Shown: in pieces, positions 1 through 8,952 of the stretch
How positions within the stretch are numbered: the first letter of the stretch is position 1
How the letters are laid out: each line of letters begins with the position of its first letter
Assembly: GCF_001399755.1 (NCBI RefSeq)
Contig: NZ_LJCP01000008.1
Span: forward strand, 62,001 to 126,000
DNA from: Thiohalorhabdus denitrificans
GTDB taxonomy: Bacteria; Pseudomonadota; Gammaproteobacteria; Thiohalorhabdales; Thiohalorhabdaceae
DNA: 64,000 bases
Direction: 5' to 3'
Notes under the pieces: generated by a model
The model's input: only the letters and a program-made list of their open reading frames with translations
The model's database searches: none
What the model was told of the DNA's origin: nothing
Program-made: the position numbers and the translations under genes

Positions 1-392
1 ATCACCCAGTCGCCGTCGAGGATGCCGTCCTCGGCCATGGAGTCGCCCCGCACTTCGAGGGCGTAGGTCTCGCCGCTGCCGAGGAAGGCCTCCGGGATCT
101 GGATGGCCTCCGGATCCTCCACGGCGTCGATGGGCCGCCCCGCGGCCACCCGTCCCAGCAGCGGCACGGTGGCCAGCCCGGGGCCCGCCTCGTCCACCAG
201 CTCCAGGCCGCGCGCCCGGCCGGGCCGGGTGCGGATCGCCCCCGCCGCCTCCAGGGCGGCGAGGTGCTTGTGCACCGTGGCCTTGGAGGCCAATCCCGCG
301 TCCCGGGCCAGCTCCTCCAGGGTGGGCGCCACCCCGTCGCGGGCGACGGCGGCGCGGATCAGCTCGAGGATCTCCCGCTGGCGTGGCGTCAT
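1..392 (-). CDS. lexA: LexA repressor (partial, 3' end off window)
   Basis: SOS-response repressor and self-cleaving serine/lysine protease; the first 130 residues are visible. An N-terminal winged helix-turn-helix spans about residues 1-65. The Ala84-Gly85 cleavage pair lies in the sequence RVAAGRP, and the catalytic serine is Ser118 in RGDSM, all at the positions expected from E. coli LexA. The catalytic lysine lies beyond the left edge. The ATG at 392 gives the canonical MTPRQREIL start. A palindrome 28-46 bases upstream is a candidate autoregulatory operator. The divergent neighbour is metK. Confidence 0.95.
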   Translation of the reverse strand, partial: MTPRQREILELIRAAVARDGVAPTLEELARDAGLASKATVHKHLAALEAAGAIRTRPGRARGLELVDEAGPGLATVPLLGRVAAGRPIDAVEDPEAIQIPEAFLGSGETYALEVRGDSMAEDGILDGDWV

Positions 393-419
393 GGCCGGCG
401 CTCCCGTTCCGTTCGTTCT

Positions 420-438
420 CTATATGTTCTCAATATAG
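420..438. promoter_or_regulatory. Candidate LexA operator
   Basis: A perfect inverted repeat, CTATAT-N7-ATATAG, stands out as AT-rich in 70% GC DNA. It sits directly upstream of lexA, in the position of an autoregulatory operator. It does not match the E. coli form (CTGT-N8-ACAG) or the GTTC/GAAC types. The assignment rests on position and symmetry only. Confidence 0.5.
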
Positions 439-577
439 GCAAACAGGAGGCGAACGGCAAGGGCGCGGCACGCCCCGGCCCGTACGTCCCCGCGGGCCGG
501 GGAGAATCGCGCGGGCCGCCGATGGACACGCCCCCCGGCCGGTCCTACCCTGAAGGGCTCTACCCCCGGAGGGCGCC

Positions 578-1726
578 ATGGAGACCATCCACACCGCCGA
601 GTCGGTGGCCAGGGGCCACCCCGACAAGGTCTGCGACCAAATCTCCGACCGGATCCTCGACCGCCTGCTGGAGCAGGATCCCGGGGCCCGGGTGGCGGTG
701 GAGGCGGCGGTAAAAACCGGGCTGGTGGTGCTGCTCGGGGAGGTGACCGCCGACGCCCGGATCGACCTCTCCGCGTGGGCGCGGGAGATCATCGACGAGA
801 TCGGCTACCACCGCGAGGGCCTGGGGTTCAGCGCCGAGGCCGCGGGGGTGGTGGACGCCATCGAGGCCCAGAGCCCGGACATCGCCCGCGGGGTGGACCG
901 GGAGGGCGGCGCGCTCGGCGCCGGGGACCAGGGGATCATGGTGGGCTACGCCTGCGACGACACCGCGGCCCTGATGCCCGCCCCCCAGCATTACGCCCAC
1001 CGCATCATGGCCCGCCAGGCGGAGGCGCTCCGGGAGAACCGCCTGGCCTGGCTGCGCCCCGACGGCAAGTGCCAGCTCTCGGTGCGCTACCGCGACGGCC
1101 GGCCCGTGGGCCTGGACAAGCTCGTGATTTCCTTGCAGCACGCACCGGACGCCGACCCCGCAGCGGAGCGGGAGGCAGTGGTGGAGGAGCTGCTACGCCC
1201 CACCCTGCCGGAGGGCTGGCTGCCGCCCGCCGGGGACCTCCTCATCAACCCCACGGGCCGCTTTGTGGTGGGCGGACCCAAGGGGGACGCCGGGGTCACC
1301 GGCCGCAAGATCGTCCAGGACACCTACGGGCCGCAGCGCCCCCACGGCGGCGGCGGCTTCTCCGGCAAGGACCCCACCAAGGTGGACCGGGCCGCCGCCT
1401 ACATGGCCCGTTACACCGCCAAGAACCTGGTGGCCGCCGGGCTGGCGCGCTGCGCCGAGGTACGCCTGGCCTACGCCATCGGCGTGGCCGAGCCCGTCAT
1501 GGTGGCGGTGGACACTCTCGGCACGGGGGCTGCGGACGACCGGCGTTTGGCGGCGGCCTTACGCGCGGTCTTCGACTTCACCCCGCGCGGCTGCATCGAC
1601 GCCCTGGACCTGCGCCGACCCATCTACACGGACACCGCGCGCTTCGGGCACTTCGGGCGCGACGAGCCCGCCTTCACCTGGGAGCGCACCGACCGGACGG
1701 AGGAGCTGCGGTCGGCCCTGGGATGA
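578..1726 (+). CDS. metK: S-adenosylmethionine synthetase
   Basis: Makes S-adenosylmethionine from methionine and ATP in the cytosol. The protein is 382 residues, normal for the family. The ATP-binding HPDK is at residues 14-17, the signature GAGDQG at 114-119, and a glycine-rich GGGGFSGKDPTKVDR loop near residue 255; all are intact. The ATG at 578 follows GGAGG by five bases. It is transcribed divergently from lexA across 185 bp. I saw no SAM riboswitch in that gap. Confidence 0.97.
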   Translation: METIHTAESVARGHPDKVCDQISDRILDRLLEQDPGARVAVEAAVKTGLVVLLGEVTADARIDLSAWAREIIDEIGYHREGLGFSAEAAGVVDAIEAQSPDIARGVDREGGALGAGDQGIMVGYACDDTAALMPAPQHYAHRIMARQAEALRENRLAWLRPDGKCQLSVRYRDGRPVGLDKLVISLQHAPDADPAAEREAVVEELLRPTLPEGWLPPAGDLLINPTGRFVVGGPKGDAGVTGRKIVQDTYGPQRPHGGGGFSGKDPTKVDRAAAYMARYTAKNLVAAGLARCAEVRLAYAIGVAEPVMVAVDTLGTGAADDRRLAAALRAVFDFTPRGCIDALDLRRPIYTDTARFGHFGRDEPAFTWERTDRTEELRSALG

Positions 1727-1816
1727 GGCCCGGACGGGCCCGCCGTATCCCCAATTTGCCGCGGGATCCCGGCGCGCTACGGTCTACCGGTGACCATCCG
1801 GCACGGGAGAGGAGCC

Positions 1817-2839
1817 ATGCGTATCGCGGTGTTCGAGGTGGAATCCTGGGAGATGGCGGCCTTCGCCGACCTGGAAGCCGAGGGCCACCGGCTCAGCTAC
1901 CACCCGGAGCCCCTGGAGGCGGCCAACGCCGCCGACTTCGCCGACGCCGAGGCCGTCTGCACCTTTATATACTCGGCGGTGGACGCGTGCGTCCTCGATG
2001 CCCTGCCCCACCTGTGCCTGGTGGCCACCCGGTCCACCGGCTACGACCACATCGACCTGGAGACATGCCGGGAACGGGGTGTCACGGTCTGCAACGTGCC
2101 CAGCTACGGCGAGAACACCGTCGCCGAGCACGTCTTCGGCCTGCTGCTGACCATCAGCCACAACCTCACCGAGGCCGTCGACCGCACCCGCCGCGGCGAC
2201 TTCTCGCCCCAGGGCCTGCAGGGGTTCGATCTGCGGGGTCGCACCCTGGGTGTCATCGGCACCGGCGCCATCGGCCGGCACGTCCTGGAGATCGCCCGCG
2301 GCTTCGGCATGGAGCGCGTAGCCTACGACAAGTATCCCGATCCGGCGGCCGCCGAGCGGCTGGGCTTCCGTTACCGCGACTTCGACAGCCTCCTGGGGCA
2401 GGCGGACGTGATCAGCCTGCACGTCCCGGAGACCCCGGAGACCCGCGGCATGATCGGCGAGGCGGCCTTCGCCCGCATGAGGGAGGGGGTGGTGCTCATC
2501 AACACGGCCCGGGGCGGGTTGGTGGACGTCCACGCCCTGCTGCGCGCTCTGGCGGAGGGCAAGGTGCGGGCGGCCGGGTTGGATGTCCTGCCCGAGGAGC
2601 CGGTGATCCGGGAGGAGTCGGAGGTGCTCCGCTCCCTATTCCAACAGGAGTACGACTACCGCACCCTGCTGGCCGACCACGTCCTGCTGCGGATGCGCAA
2701 CGTCTTCATCACCCCGCACTCCGCCTTCAATACCCGCGAGGCCCTGCAGCGCATCCTCGACGTGAGTGCGGCCAACCTGCGCGGCTTCGCCCGGGGCCAG
2801 CCGCGGAACGTGGTGGCCGGCCCCTCCGCGGGGGGTTGA
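1817..2839 (+). CDS. NAD-dependent D-2-hydroxyacid dehydrogenase (D-lactate dehydrogenase-like)
   Basis: A 340-residue member of the D-isomer-specific 2-hydroxyacid dehydrogenase family, which interconverts 2-oxoacids and D-2-hydroxyacids. The Rossmann motif GTGAIG is at residues 148-153. The catalytic triad is visible as Arg232 (in ARGGLVD), Glu260/261 (in LDVLPEEP) and His301 (in TPHSAF). The overall pattern (YDHIDL, VPSYGENTVAEH) fits fermentative D-lactate dehydrogenase best, but the substrate is not proven. I chose the ATG at 1817 because GAGGAG precedes it by three bases; an in-frame ATG at 1790 has no such site. It lies 90 bp after metK and may be cotranscribed. Confidence 0.88.
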   Translation: MRIAVFEVESWEMAAFADLEAEGHRLSYHPEPLEAANAADFADAEAVCTFIYSAVDACVLDALPHLCLVATRSTGYDHIDLETCRERGVTVCNVPSYGENTVAEHVFGLLLTISHNLTEAVDRTRRGDFSPQGLQGFDLRGRTLGVIGTGAIGRHVLEIARGFGMERVAYDKYPDPAAAERLGFRYRDFDSLLGQADVISLHVPETPETRGMIGEAAFARMREGVVLINTARGGLVDVHALLRALAEGKVRAAGLDVLPEEPVIREESEVLRSLFQQEYDYRTLLADHVLLRMRNVFITPHSAFNTREALQRILDVSAANLRGFARGQPRNVVAGPSAGG

Positions 2840-2930
2840 GCAGCCCGCCCCGGGACAGTGCGGACACCCCCGGACAGTCCCGGGGATCCCCCAATTGGCC
2901 GGGGGGCGCGGGGCGTGCTAAGCGGTTGGA

Positions 2931-4442
2931 ATGGAAGCTACTACCGCGTCTCGCTCCGCCGCGCCGGCACTCAGCGCACCCGCCGCGCTGGGCCTGCTCG
3001 TCCTCATCCTCGCCGGCCTCACTGCCTACCGCCTCCTGGTCCTGCTCGGCCTGGACCTGGGCCTGTACGGCGATGAGGCCTACTACTACACCTGGTCCTG
3101 GGAGCCAGACTGGGGCTACTACTCCAAGCCGCCCATGGTGGCCTGGCTCATCAAGGCCACCACGGCGGTGGTGGGGGACACCGCCCTGGGCGTGAAGGCG
3201 GGCTCGCTGCTGCTCTACCCCGCCACGTCCCTGGTGCTGTTCGCCCTCGCCAACCGGCTCTACGGGCCCACGGCGGGCCTGGCCGCCGGGGTGGCCTTCG
3301 CCACCCTGCCGGGGGTCTCCTTCGGCTCCATGGTCATCAACACCGACGTCCCCCTGCTGTTCTTCTGGGCCCTGGGCCTGTGGTTCTTCCTGCGCGCCCT
3401 GGAGACCGACACCCACCGGTACTGGCTGGGAGCGGGCGCGGCGCTGGGGCTGGGGCTGCTCAGCAAGTACACCATGGCCGCCTTCGCCGGCAGCGCCTTC
3501 CTGTACCTGCTGGCCGTGCCCGCCCTGCGCGGCCACCTGGCCCGGCCCGGCCCCTATCTGGCCCTGGGCGCGGGCCTGTTGCTGTTCCTGCCCAACCTGA
3601 TCTGGAACGCCCGCCACGGCTTCGTCTCCTTCGTCCACACCGGCGAGATCTCCCGGCTGGACGAACCCCTGTTCCACCCCGAGGAGCTGGCCGCCTTCGT
3701 CGGCGCCCAGTTCGGGGTCTTCGGGCCCGTGCTCATGGGGGTGCTGGTGGCGCTCATCGCCGGCAAGGGCGGGGGATACCGGCACGAGCCGGACCGCATG
3801 CTGCTGGCCTTCGCCGTGCCGCTTCTGGCGGTGACCGCCCTGCAGGCCTTCCTCGCCAAGGCCAACGCCAACTGGGCGGCCCCGGCCTACCTGTCGGCCA
3901 CCGTCCTGGTAGTGGGCTGGCTGCTCCGGGGCCACCATCGGCGCCTGCTGGCGGCAGGGCTGGCGGTGAACCTCGTCCTGGGCGGGGCCCTGTACCACTA
4001 CCAGGACGCGGCCCGGGCCTTGGGGGTGGAGGAGGTCCCCGAGGTCCTCGACCCGCGGGCCCGCATCCGCGGCTGGGACCAGCTGGCGGCGGCGGTGGAA
4101 GGCGCCCGCCAGCGCCATCCCGAGGCCCGGCTGCTGGCCGACAACCGCTTCGTTCTGGCCGAGCTGCTGTTCCACCTGCGGCCCCACCCGGAGGGCTACG
4201 GCTACTGGAACCCCCGAGGCCGGATCAAGGACCACTACGCCCTCACCGCCGACATCCGCGGACGCCGGGGCGAGGACTTCCTGCTGGTGACGGAGGACGA
4301 ACGGGCGGGGGAACGGCTGGAGCCCTATTTCGAGGAGACCGGGCCCGCGGGCCTGGCCTACGTGCGGCGCAGCGCCGAGGAGCGGGAGGGCTACTACTTC
4401 TGGATCCTGCGGGGGTTCCGCGGCTACGAGGCCGGCTCCTAG
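2931..4442 (+). CDS. GT-C membrane glycosyltransferase (ArnT/PMT family 39-like)
   Basis: A 503-residue multi-spanning inner-membrane protein of the dolichyl-phosphate-mannose mannosyltransferase / ArnT superfamily, which moves a sugar from a polyprenyl-phosphate donor onto a lipid or protein at the periplasmic face. After the first membrane helix (about residues 20-42) comes the family's acidic motif GDEAYYY (Asp48-Glu49) and a W-x-YYSKPPM segment. Further hydrophobic helices run to about residue 345, followed by a soluble C-terminal domain. The acceptor cannot be read from sequence. The ribosome-binding site is weak, and the gene meets the DUF2970 gene tail to tail. Confidence 0.85.
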   Translation: MEATTASRSAAPALSAPAALGLLVLILAGLTAYRLLVLLGLDLGLYGDEAYYYTWSWEPDWGYYSKPPMVAWLIKATTAVVGDTALGVKAGSLLLYPATSLVLFALANRLYGPTAGLAAGVAFATLPGVSFGSMVINTDVPLLFFWALGLWFFLRALETDTHRYWLGAGAALGLGLLSKYTMAAFAGSAFLYLLAVPALRGHLARPGPYLALGAGLLLFLPNLIWNARHGFVSFVHTGEISRLDEPLFHPEELAAFVGAQFGVFGPVLMGVLVALIAGKGGGYRHEPDRMLLAFAVPLLAVTALQAFLAKANANWAAPAYLSATVLVVGWLLRGHHRRLLAAGLAVNLVLGGALYHYQDAARALGVEEVPEVLDPRARIRGWDQLAAAVEGARQRHPEARLLADNRFVLAELLFHLRPHPEGYGYWNPRGRIKDHYALTADIRGRRGEDFLLVTEDERAGERLEPYFEETGPAGLAYVRRSAEEREGYYFWILRGFRGYEAGS

Positions 4443-4470
4443 TGGCCGGCCCCGGGGCCTGCCGCCGCCG

Positions 4471-4680
4471 TCAGGCAGCCAGCCCCAGCACCAGCTGCAC
4501 CACGGACCAGATCGCCAGCACGAAGAGCAGGGTCATCACCAGCCCCGCCACGATGTAGGGCGCGGCCCGGCCGCTGCCGAAATCGCGTTCCTGATTGCGC
4601 CGGCTCTGGACGCCGAACATGGCGGCCAGGACGCTGCCGATCACCTGGGGGAGGCTGGGTCGCTTCCGGCTTTCCTCCAT
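4471..4680 (-). CDS. DUF2970 small membrane protein
   Basis: A 69-residue protein. The N-terminal half carries the family pattern SLPQVIGSVLAAMFGVQS, and one transmembrane helix fills residues 44-67. This fits DUF2970, a small proteobacterial family of unknown function. It lies downstream of the CysZ-like gene on the same strand, with 81 bp between them. Confidence 0.8.
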   Translation of the reverse strand: MEESRKRPSLPQVIGSVLAAMFGVQSRRNQERDFGSGRAAPYIVAGLVMTLLFVLAIWSVVQLVLGLAA

Positions 4681-4761
4681 GGGAATTCCCCTTCGCTGGG
4701 CTCGAACGGTGGTATGCCTCTTCCGTTTCTACCCCCCTGCCCCCGGACAGGGCAAGGCCAT

Positions 4762-5517
4762 TCAGCCCGCCCCCTGAGGCGCCTCGGCCCGCGGGGCGAT
4801 GGACCCGCCGCGCTCGGCGAACAGCCGGGTGGCCCCGGCCACCGCCGCCGGCATGGCCACCAGATTGACCACGGGGATGCTGGTGACCAGGAGGGCCGCC
4901 AGCCCGAAGCCGAGGGCGGCGGGGCGCTCCCCCGCCACCACCGCCCGCTGCTCGCGGAAGGCCAGCCCGCGCGCCGCCAGGGGGTAGTCGGCATACTCCA
5001 GGGCCAGGAGCCAGGCGTTGAAGACGAGCCAGAGCACGGGCGCAACCACGTTCAGGCCCGGGATGAGGGTAAGCAACAGGAGGGGCACCGCCCAGCGCAG
5101 GGAGTAGACCAGCACGGCCACGGTGTTGCCTACGGCCCGCGCCCCCTCGCGCAGGATCTGGGCCCAGCCCCCCTCCGCCGGAGGTGCGCCTCCCGACTCC
5201 GCCAGCACCCGCTCGGCGAGCAGGTCGTTGAAGGGAGCGCCGATGAGGTTGGTGAGATGGACGTAGGTGAACACCCACACCAACAGGATCCCGAGGGCGA
5301 ACAGCGGCCACAGCAGCCACTCCAGCCAGTCCCAGCCGCCCGGCAGGAGGGCCGCCATCCAGGTATCGAAGCCCCACCCGAGCAGCGCGGCCAGGGCGAC
5401 GAAGACCACCAGGCTGACCAGGACCGGGGCCGCCGCGTAGCGGCGCATGCCGGGGCGCGCGATGGTGCGGAAGCCGCCCCACAGGTAGCCCATTCCCGCG
5501 AAGAAATCGCGAATCAT
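4762..5517 (-). CDS. CysZ/EI24-family inner-membrane protein
   Basis: A 251-residue protein with several long hydrophobic segments and the EI24/CysZ signature of an early LTNLIGAPFNDLLAERVE-like stretch (residues about 88-105). CysZ of E. coli is a sulfate permease, but many family members have no tested role, so sulfate transport is only a possibility. I chose the ATG at 5517 because GGGAGG lies six bases upstream. An in-frame start eight codons earlier lacks a comparable site. Confidence 0.8.
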   Translation of the reverse strand: MIRDFFAGMGYLWGGFRTIARPGMRRYAAAPVLVSLVVFVALAALLGWGFDTWMAALLPGGWDWLEWLLWPLFALGILLVWVFTYVHLTNLIGAPFNDLLAERVLAESGGAPPAEGGWAQILREGARAVGNTVAVLVYSLRWAVPLLLLTLIPGLNVVAPVLWLVFNAWLLALEYADYPLAARGLAFREQRAVVAGERPAALGFGLAALLVTSIPVVNLVAMPAAVAGATRLFAERGGSIAPRAEAPQGAG

Positions 5518-5545
5518 GCTGCCTCCCGTTGCTGTACCCAAACCC

Positions 5546-6748
5546 TTACCCGTTGCCCTCCCCGGCCCCCGCCTCCCCGGCGCGGAGCAGGGCCAGGCGC
5601 GTCATTACCGGCCCGGCCAGCTCGAAAACCACCGTGGAGCCGATCACCAGGGGCAGGATGGCGTCCCCCAGCTGGGGGAAGGCGTTGCTAGCCACCAGGG
5701 CCATGCCCAGGGCCACCCCGGCCTGCGGCATGATGGCCGGGCCCATCCAGCGCCGGATGCGGGGAGGAGCCCCGGCCAGGCTTCCCCCCAGATAGGCGCC
5801 CCCGAGCAGCCCCAGGACCCGCCCGCCGATGTAGGCCAGGCCCGCCAGGCCGATGTGGGCCAGCTCGCCCAGCTCCAGGGAGGCCCCCGCCAGCAGGAAG
5901 AACAGGATCATGAAGGGCCATTCGATGTGCTCGATCTCGGCGAACGGCCGGTCGTGGTGGGAGGCCAAGTTGACGATGGTGGCCCCTACCACCAGGGCCG
6001 TGAGCAGGAAGGAGACCTCCAGCCACCGGGCCAGCCCGCCGGCCAGCAGCACCACACCAAGCGCCTCCGCCTGGGTGGGGCGCCCGGGACTCAGCCGCCC
6101 CGTGAGGTAGGCGGCGGGGATGCCCACCAGCAGGCCCAGCAGCAGGGCGCCCCCCACCTCCCGGAGCCCGCGCCAGGCCACCTCCGCCGCCAGCACCTCG
6201 CTTCCCGCCGCGAAGGACTGGGCCACGGCCAGCAGCAGGGAGAAGAGGATCAGTCCCCAGGCGTCGTCGATGGCCACGATCCCCAGCAGGGTGTCGGAGA
6301 ACCGGCCCCGGGCTTCCAGCTCTTCCACCACGTTACTCACCGCCGCCGGCGCCGAGGCCGGGGCGACCCCCGCCAGCACCAGGGCCAGGGGCAAGGGGGC
6401 GCCCACCAGGAGCAGGGCGAACAGGACCAGGAGCGAGGCGCCGAGGACCTCGAACACAGAGATCACCAGTACCGGCCGACCCACCTCCCGCAGGTTGGCC
6501 AGGGACAGCTTGCCGCCCAGGAGGAAGCCCACCATGAGCAGGGCCAGGTCGCTGATGAAGGGATACCACGTCTCGGCGGCCTCCGGCAGCAGCGCCAACC
6601 CGGCCGGACCGATGGCGACCCCGAAGACCACCAGGAGGGTCACCCGCGGCAGGGGCAGCCACCGCGCGAGGAGATCCCCGCACAGGCCCAGCAGCAGGAG
6701 GGCGCCGAGGGTGGTGATTACCAGACCGGGGCTTTCCATGCCGTGCAT
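5546..6748 (-). CDS. CPA2-type cation/proton antiporter
   Basis: A 400-residue integral membrane protein with about 12 hydrophobic segments, of the Kef/NapA-like CPA2 family that exchanges Na+ or K+ for H+. The paired acidic residues in the ion-binding helix are Asp161-Asp162, in VAIDDAWGL. It has no cytosolic RCK/TrkA domain, unlike KefB/C, and ends just after the membrane part. The first ATG of MHGMES (6748) has AGAGG seven bases upstream and was preferred. It is divergent from the CPA1 antiporter at 7072 and ends 28 bp before the start of the CysZ-like gene, so the two are likely cotranscribed. Confidence 0.87.
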   Translation of the reverse strand: MHGMESPGLVITTLGALLLLGLCGDLLARWLPLPRVTLLVVFGVAIGPAGLALLPEAAETWYPFISDLALLMVGFLLGGKLSLANLREVGRPVLVISVFEVLGASLLVLFALLLVGAPLPLALVLAGVAPASAPAAVSNVVEELEARGRFSDTLLGIVAIDDAWGLILFSLLLAVAQSFAAGSEVLAAEVAWRGLREVGGALLLGLLVGIPAAYLTGRLSPGRPTQAEALGVVLLAGGLARWLEVSFLLTALVVGATIVNLASHHDRPFAEIEHIEWPFMILFFLLAGASLELGELAHIGLAGLAYIGGRVLGLLGGAYLGGSLAGAPPRIRRWMGPAIMPQAGVALGMALVASNAFPQLGDAILPLVIGSTVVFELAGPVMTRLALLRAGEAGAGEGNG

Positions 6749-7071
6749 CCGGACCTCTGCTTCCAAGTGGTTAGCCGTTGCTCTCGCCGCCCCCATCCGG
6801 GATCGGGTCAAGGCGAATAGGGCCGCACCCCCGGGTCCGGGTCTGCTGCCTCCCGATCCCCCGGGCGATGGTACACCCGAAACTAGGGGATTACCCGGTG
6901 CCGTAAGGACTTCGGGATTGTTATAGTCCCCCGTTCTTTTTCGACGCCCCTCCGCGGGGCCATCCGCGCCACGGCTGACGACCCCCGAGAGCCCCCCGGC
7001 CCCGTACCGGAAGGCCCTCGGGACACCGCCAAATGCCCACGTTTCGCGCCTCATCCAAGGAAGCGGGTCCC
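6749..7071 (+). promoter_or_regulatory. Divergent antiporter intergenic region with extended -10 promoter and structured leader
   Basis: This 323-bp stretch has no gene. An extended -10 element (TG-T-TATAGT, 6919-6927) points to the CPA1 gene. The leader after it would be about 135 nt and can fold: GCCCC/GGGGC (6946-6950 with 6956-6960), and CCCGAG/CTCGGG (6984-6989 with 7017-7022) enclosing a smaller CCG/CGG hairpin. I cannot match it to a named riboswitch. I saw no clear -35 box. Confidence 0.4.
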
Positions 7072-8901
7072 ATGGTCCAAACCCTAGAAGTCGGCATTAC
7101 CCTGGCCGTGGTCCTCGGCATCTTCGCCCAATGGATCGCCTGGCGCTTCGGCTTTCCGGCCATCGTCCTGCTGGCGGGCTGCGGGCTTCTGCTCGGCCCC
7201 GGGCTGGGGGTCCTGAACCCCACCACCGATTTCGGGCCCCTCTACCACACGCTGGTGGGCCTCGCGGTGGCCATCATCCTCTTCGAAGGGGGATTCAGCC
7301 TCAAGCGCAAGGAGATCGAGGGCGTCACCCGGGGGGTGATCCGCCTCATCTCCGTGGGGGTGGTGCTCGCCTGGATCCTCGGCTCCCTCGCCGCCCACTA
7401 CATCGCCGGGCTGGCGTGGCCCCTGGCCATCACCATCGGGGCCATCCTGGTGGTCACCGGCCCCACGGTGGTCGGGCCGCTGCTGCGCCACGCCAAGCTG
7501 CAGCCCCGACCCGCCTCCCTGGTGAAATGGGAAGGCATCATCAACGACCCCCTGGGCGCCCTGCTGGCCATTCTCAGCTTCGAGTACGCCCTGGGCCTGG
7601 GCAGTGGCAGCGGGGAGGGTACCGTCTGGGAGCTTTCCATCCAGCTCCTGGGGGCGCTGATCTTCGCCTCCGTGCTGGGAGGCGGAGCGGGCCTGGCGCT
7701 GGGTCGGCTGTTCCGCACCGGCCTGGTGCCCGAGTTTCTCAAGGCCCCGGGCCTGCTGGCCTTCGTCATGCTGGTCTACGTGCTGGCCAATACCCTGCTG
7801 CACGAGGCTGGCCTGCTGGCCGCCACCGCCATGGGGCTGGTCATGGGCAACATGGAGCTGGCCGACGCCCTCGACCTGCGGCGCTTCAAGGAAAACATCG
7901 TTGTCTTCCTGGTCACGCTGCTGTTCGTGCTCCTTACCGCCGACATCGACCCCGACACCCTGGCCCGCCTGGATTGGCGCGCCGCGGCCTTCGTCGCCGC
8001 CATGCTGTTCGTGGTGCGCCCCCTGGCCGTGCTGCTGTCCACCGTGGGCTCGAGCATCCGCGGCCAGGAGCGCGTGCTCCTGGCCTGGGTGGCGCCGCGC
8101 GGCGTGGTGGCGGCGGCCATGGCTGGGATCCTGGGCGAGAGCCTCTCCCAGGCGGGCTACCAGCACGCGGACCTGATCTTTCCCCTGGTGTTCGCCATCA
8201 TCCTCACCACGGTGCTCCTCCACGGGCTCACCATCCGGCCCCTCGCCAACCGCCTGGGCCTGACCGCGGGCAGTCCCAACGGCCTGCTCCTGGTGGGGGC
8301 CAGCCCCTGGTCCATCCAGCTGGCCCAGCGCCTGCACGAGGAGGGGGTACGGGTGATCCTGGCGGACCCCTCCTCCCACCGGCTGAGCGCCGCGGACGCG
8401 GTGGGCGTCCCCACCCACGTGGGCGAGGTCCTGTCCGACCTCGGCCGGCAGCAGCTGGACCTAGCGGGGATCGGCAACCTACTGGCGGCCACCGACAATT
8501 CCGCCTACAACGCCCTGGTCTGTACCCGCTTCGCCCACGAGCTGGGCCGCAACCACGTCTTCCAGCTGCCCGCGGGCAAGGGCACCGAGGAGGAGACGCC
8601 GGAGTTCAGCCACGAGGTGCGCGGCCGGACCGCCTTTAGCGACGACGCCACCTACGACGAGATGACGCGGCGCTACTACCTGGGCTGGCACTTCGACGAG
8701 CTCCACGTCACGGGCACCCGCTCCGGCCAGCAGTGCCCGGAGGGAAGCGAAACGCTCCTCATCCTGCGCCGCAACGGCGACCTGACCCTGCACTCGCCCG
8801 GCTGGACCGGCGAGCCCCGGCTGGGCGACCGGGTGTTCTGCTACATCCCGGCCCCCGAGGAGGAGGACACCCTGGAGCAGGCCGCGCTGGGCGCCCAGTA
8901 G
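7072..8901 (+). CDS. CPA1/NhaP-type Na+(K+)/H+ antiporter with C-terminal TrkA/RCK-like domain
   Basis: A 609-residue antiporter. The membrane part (to about residue 400) has the CPA1 signature: FEGG near residue 71, and EGIINDPLGA, in which Asn158-Asp159 are the transport pair. It is followed by a cytosolic Rossmann-like TrkA-N domain (about residues 402-520; ligand loop LLVGAS near the start) and a small TrkA-C-like end. Such tails gate transport by nucleotides or ions in relatives. I chose the ATG at 7072 because AAGGAAG precedes it; an in-frame ATG at 7033 lacks a site. Confidence 0.9.
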   Translation: MVQTLEVGITLAVVLGIFAQWIAWRFGFPAIVLLAGCGLLLGPGLGVLNPTTDFGPLYHTLVGLAVAIILFEGGFSLKRKEIEGVTRGVIRLISVGVVLAWILGSLAAHYIAGLAWPLAITIGAILVVTGPTVVGPLLRHAKLQPRPASLVKWEGIINDPLGALLAILSFEYALGLGSGSGEGTVWELSIQLLGALIFASVLGGGAGLALGRLFRTGLVPEFLKAPGLLAFVMLVYVLANTLLHEAGLLAATAMGLVMGNMELADALDLRRFKENIVVFLVTLLFVLLTADIDPDTLARLDWRAAAFVAAMLFVVRPLAVLLSTVGSSIRGQERVLLAWVAPRGVVAAAMAGILGESLSQAGYQHADLIFPLVFAIILTTVLLHGLTIRPLANRLGLTAGSPNGLLLVGASPWSIQLAQRLHEEGVRVILADPSSHRLSAADAVGVPTHVGEVLSDLGRQQLDLAGIGNLLAATDNSAYNALVCTRFAHELGRNHVFQLPAGKGTEEETPEFSHEVRGRTAFSDDATYDEMTRRYYLGWHFDELHVTGTRSGQQCPEGSETLLILRRNGDLTLHSPGWTGEPRLGDRVFCYIPAPEEEDTLEQAALGAQ

Positions 8902-8925
8902 GACAGCGGGCACCCGCGGCCCGGC

Positions 8926-8952
8926 AACGCCCCCCGCACCGCGGGGGGCGTT
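8926..8952. terminator. Bidirectional hairpin between convergent genes
   Basis: A perfect 12-bp stem, AACGCCCCCCGC / GCGGGGGGCGTT with loop ACC, fills the gap between the CPA1 antiporter and mnhG and abuts the mnhG stop codon. The U-tract is poor on both sides, so termination may be incomplete. Confidence 0.65.

Noticed and set aside
439-577. A SAM riboswitch ahead of metK
   Set aside because: No SAM-I or SAM-II core elements could be found; only GC-rich DNA and a normal ribosome-binding site.
775-3195. Very long open frames overlapping or antisense to metK and other genes
   Set aside because: At 70% GC, stop codons are rare in off frames; the products are Arg/Pro/Gly/Ala-rich and match no family.
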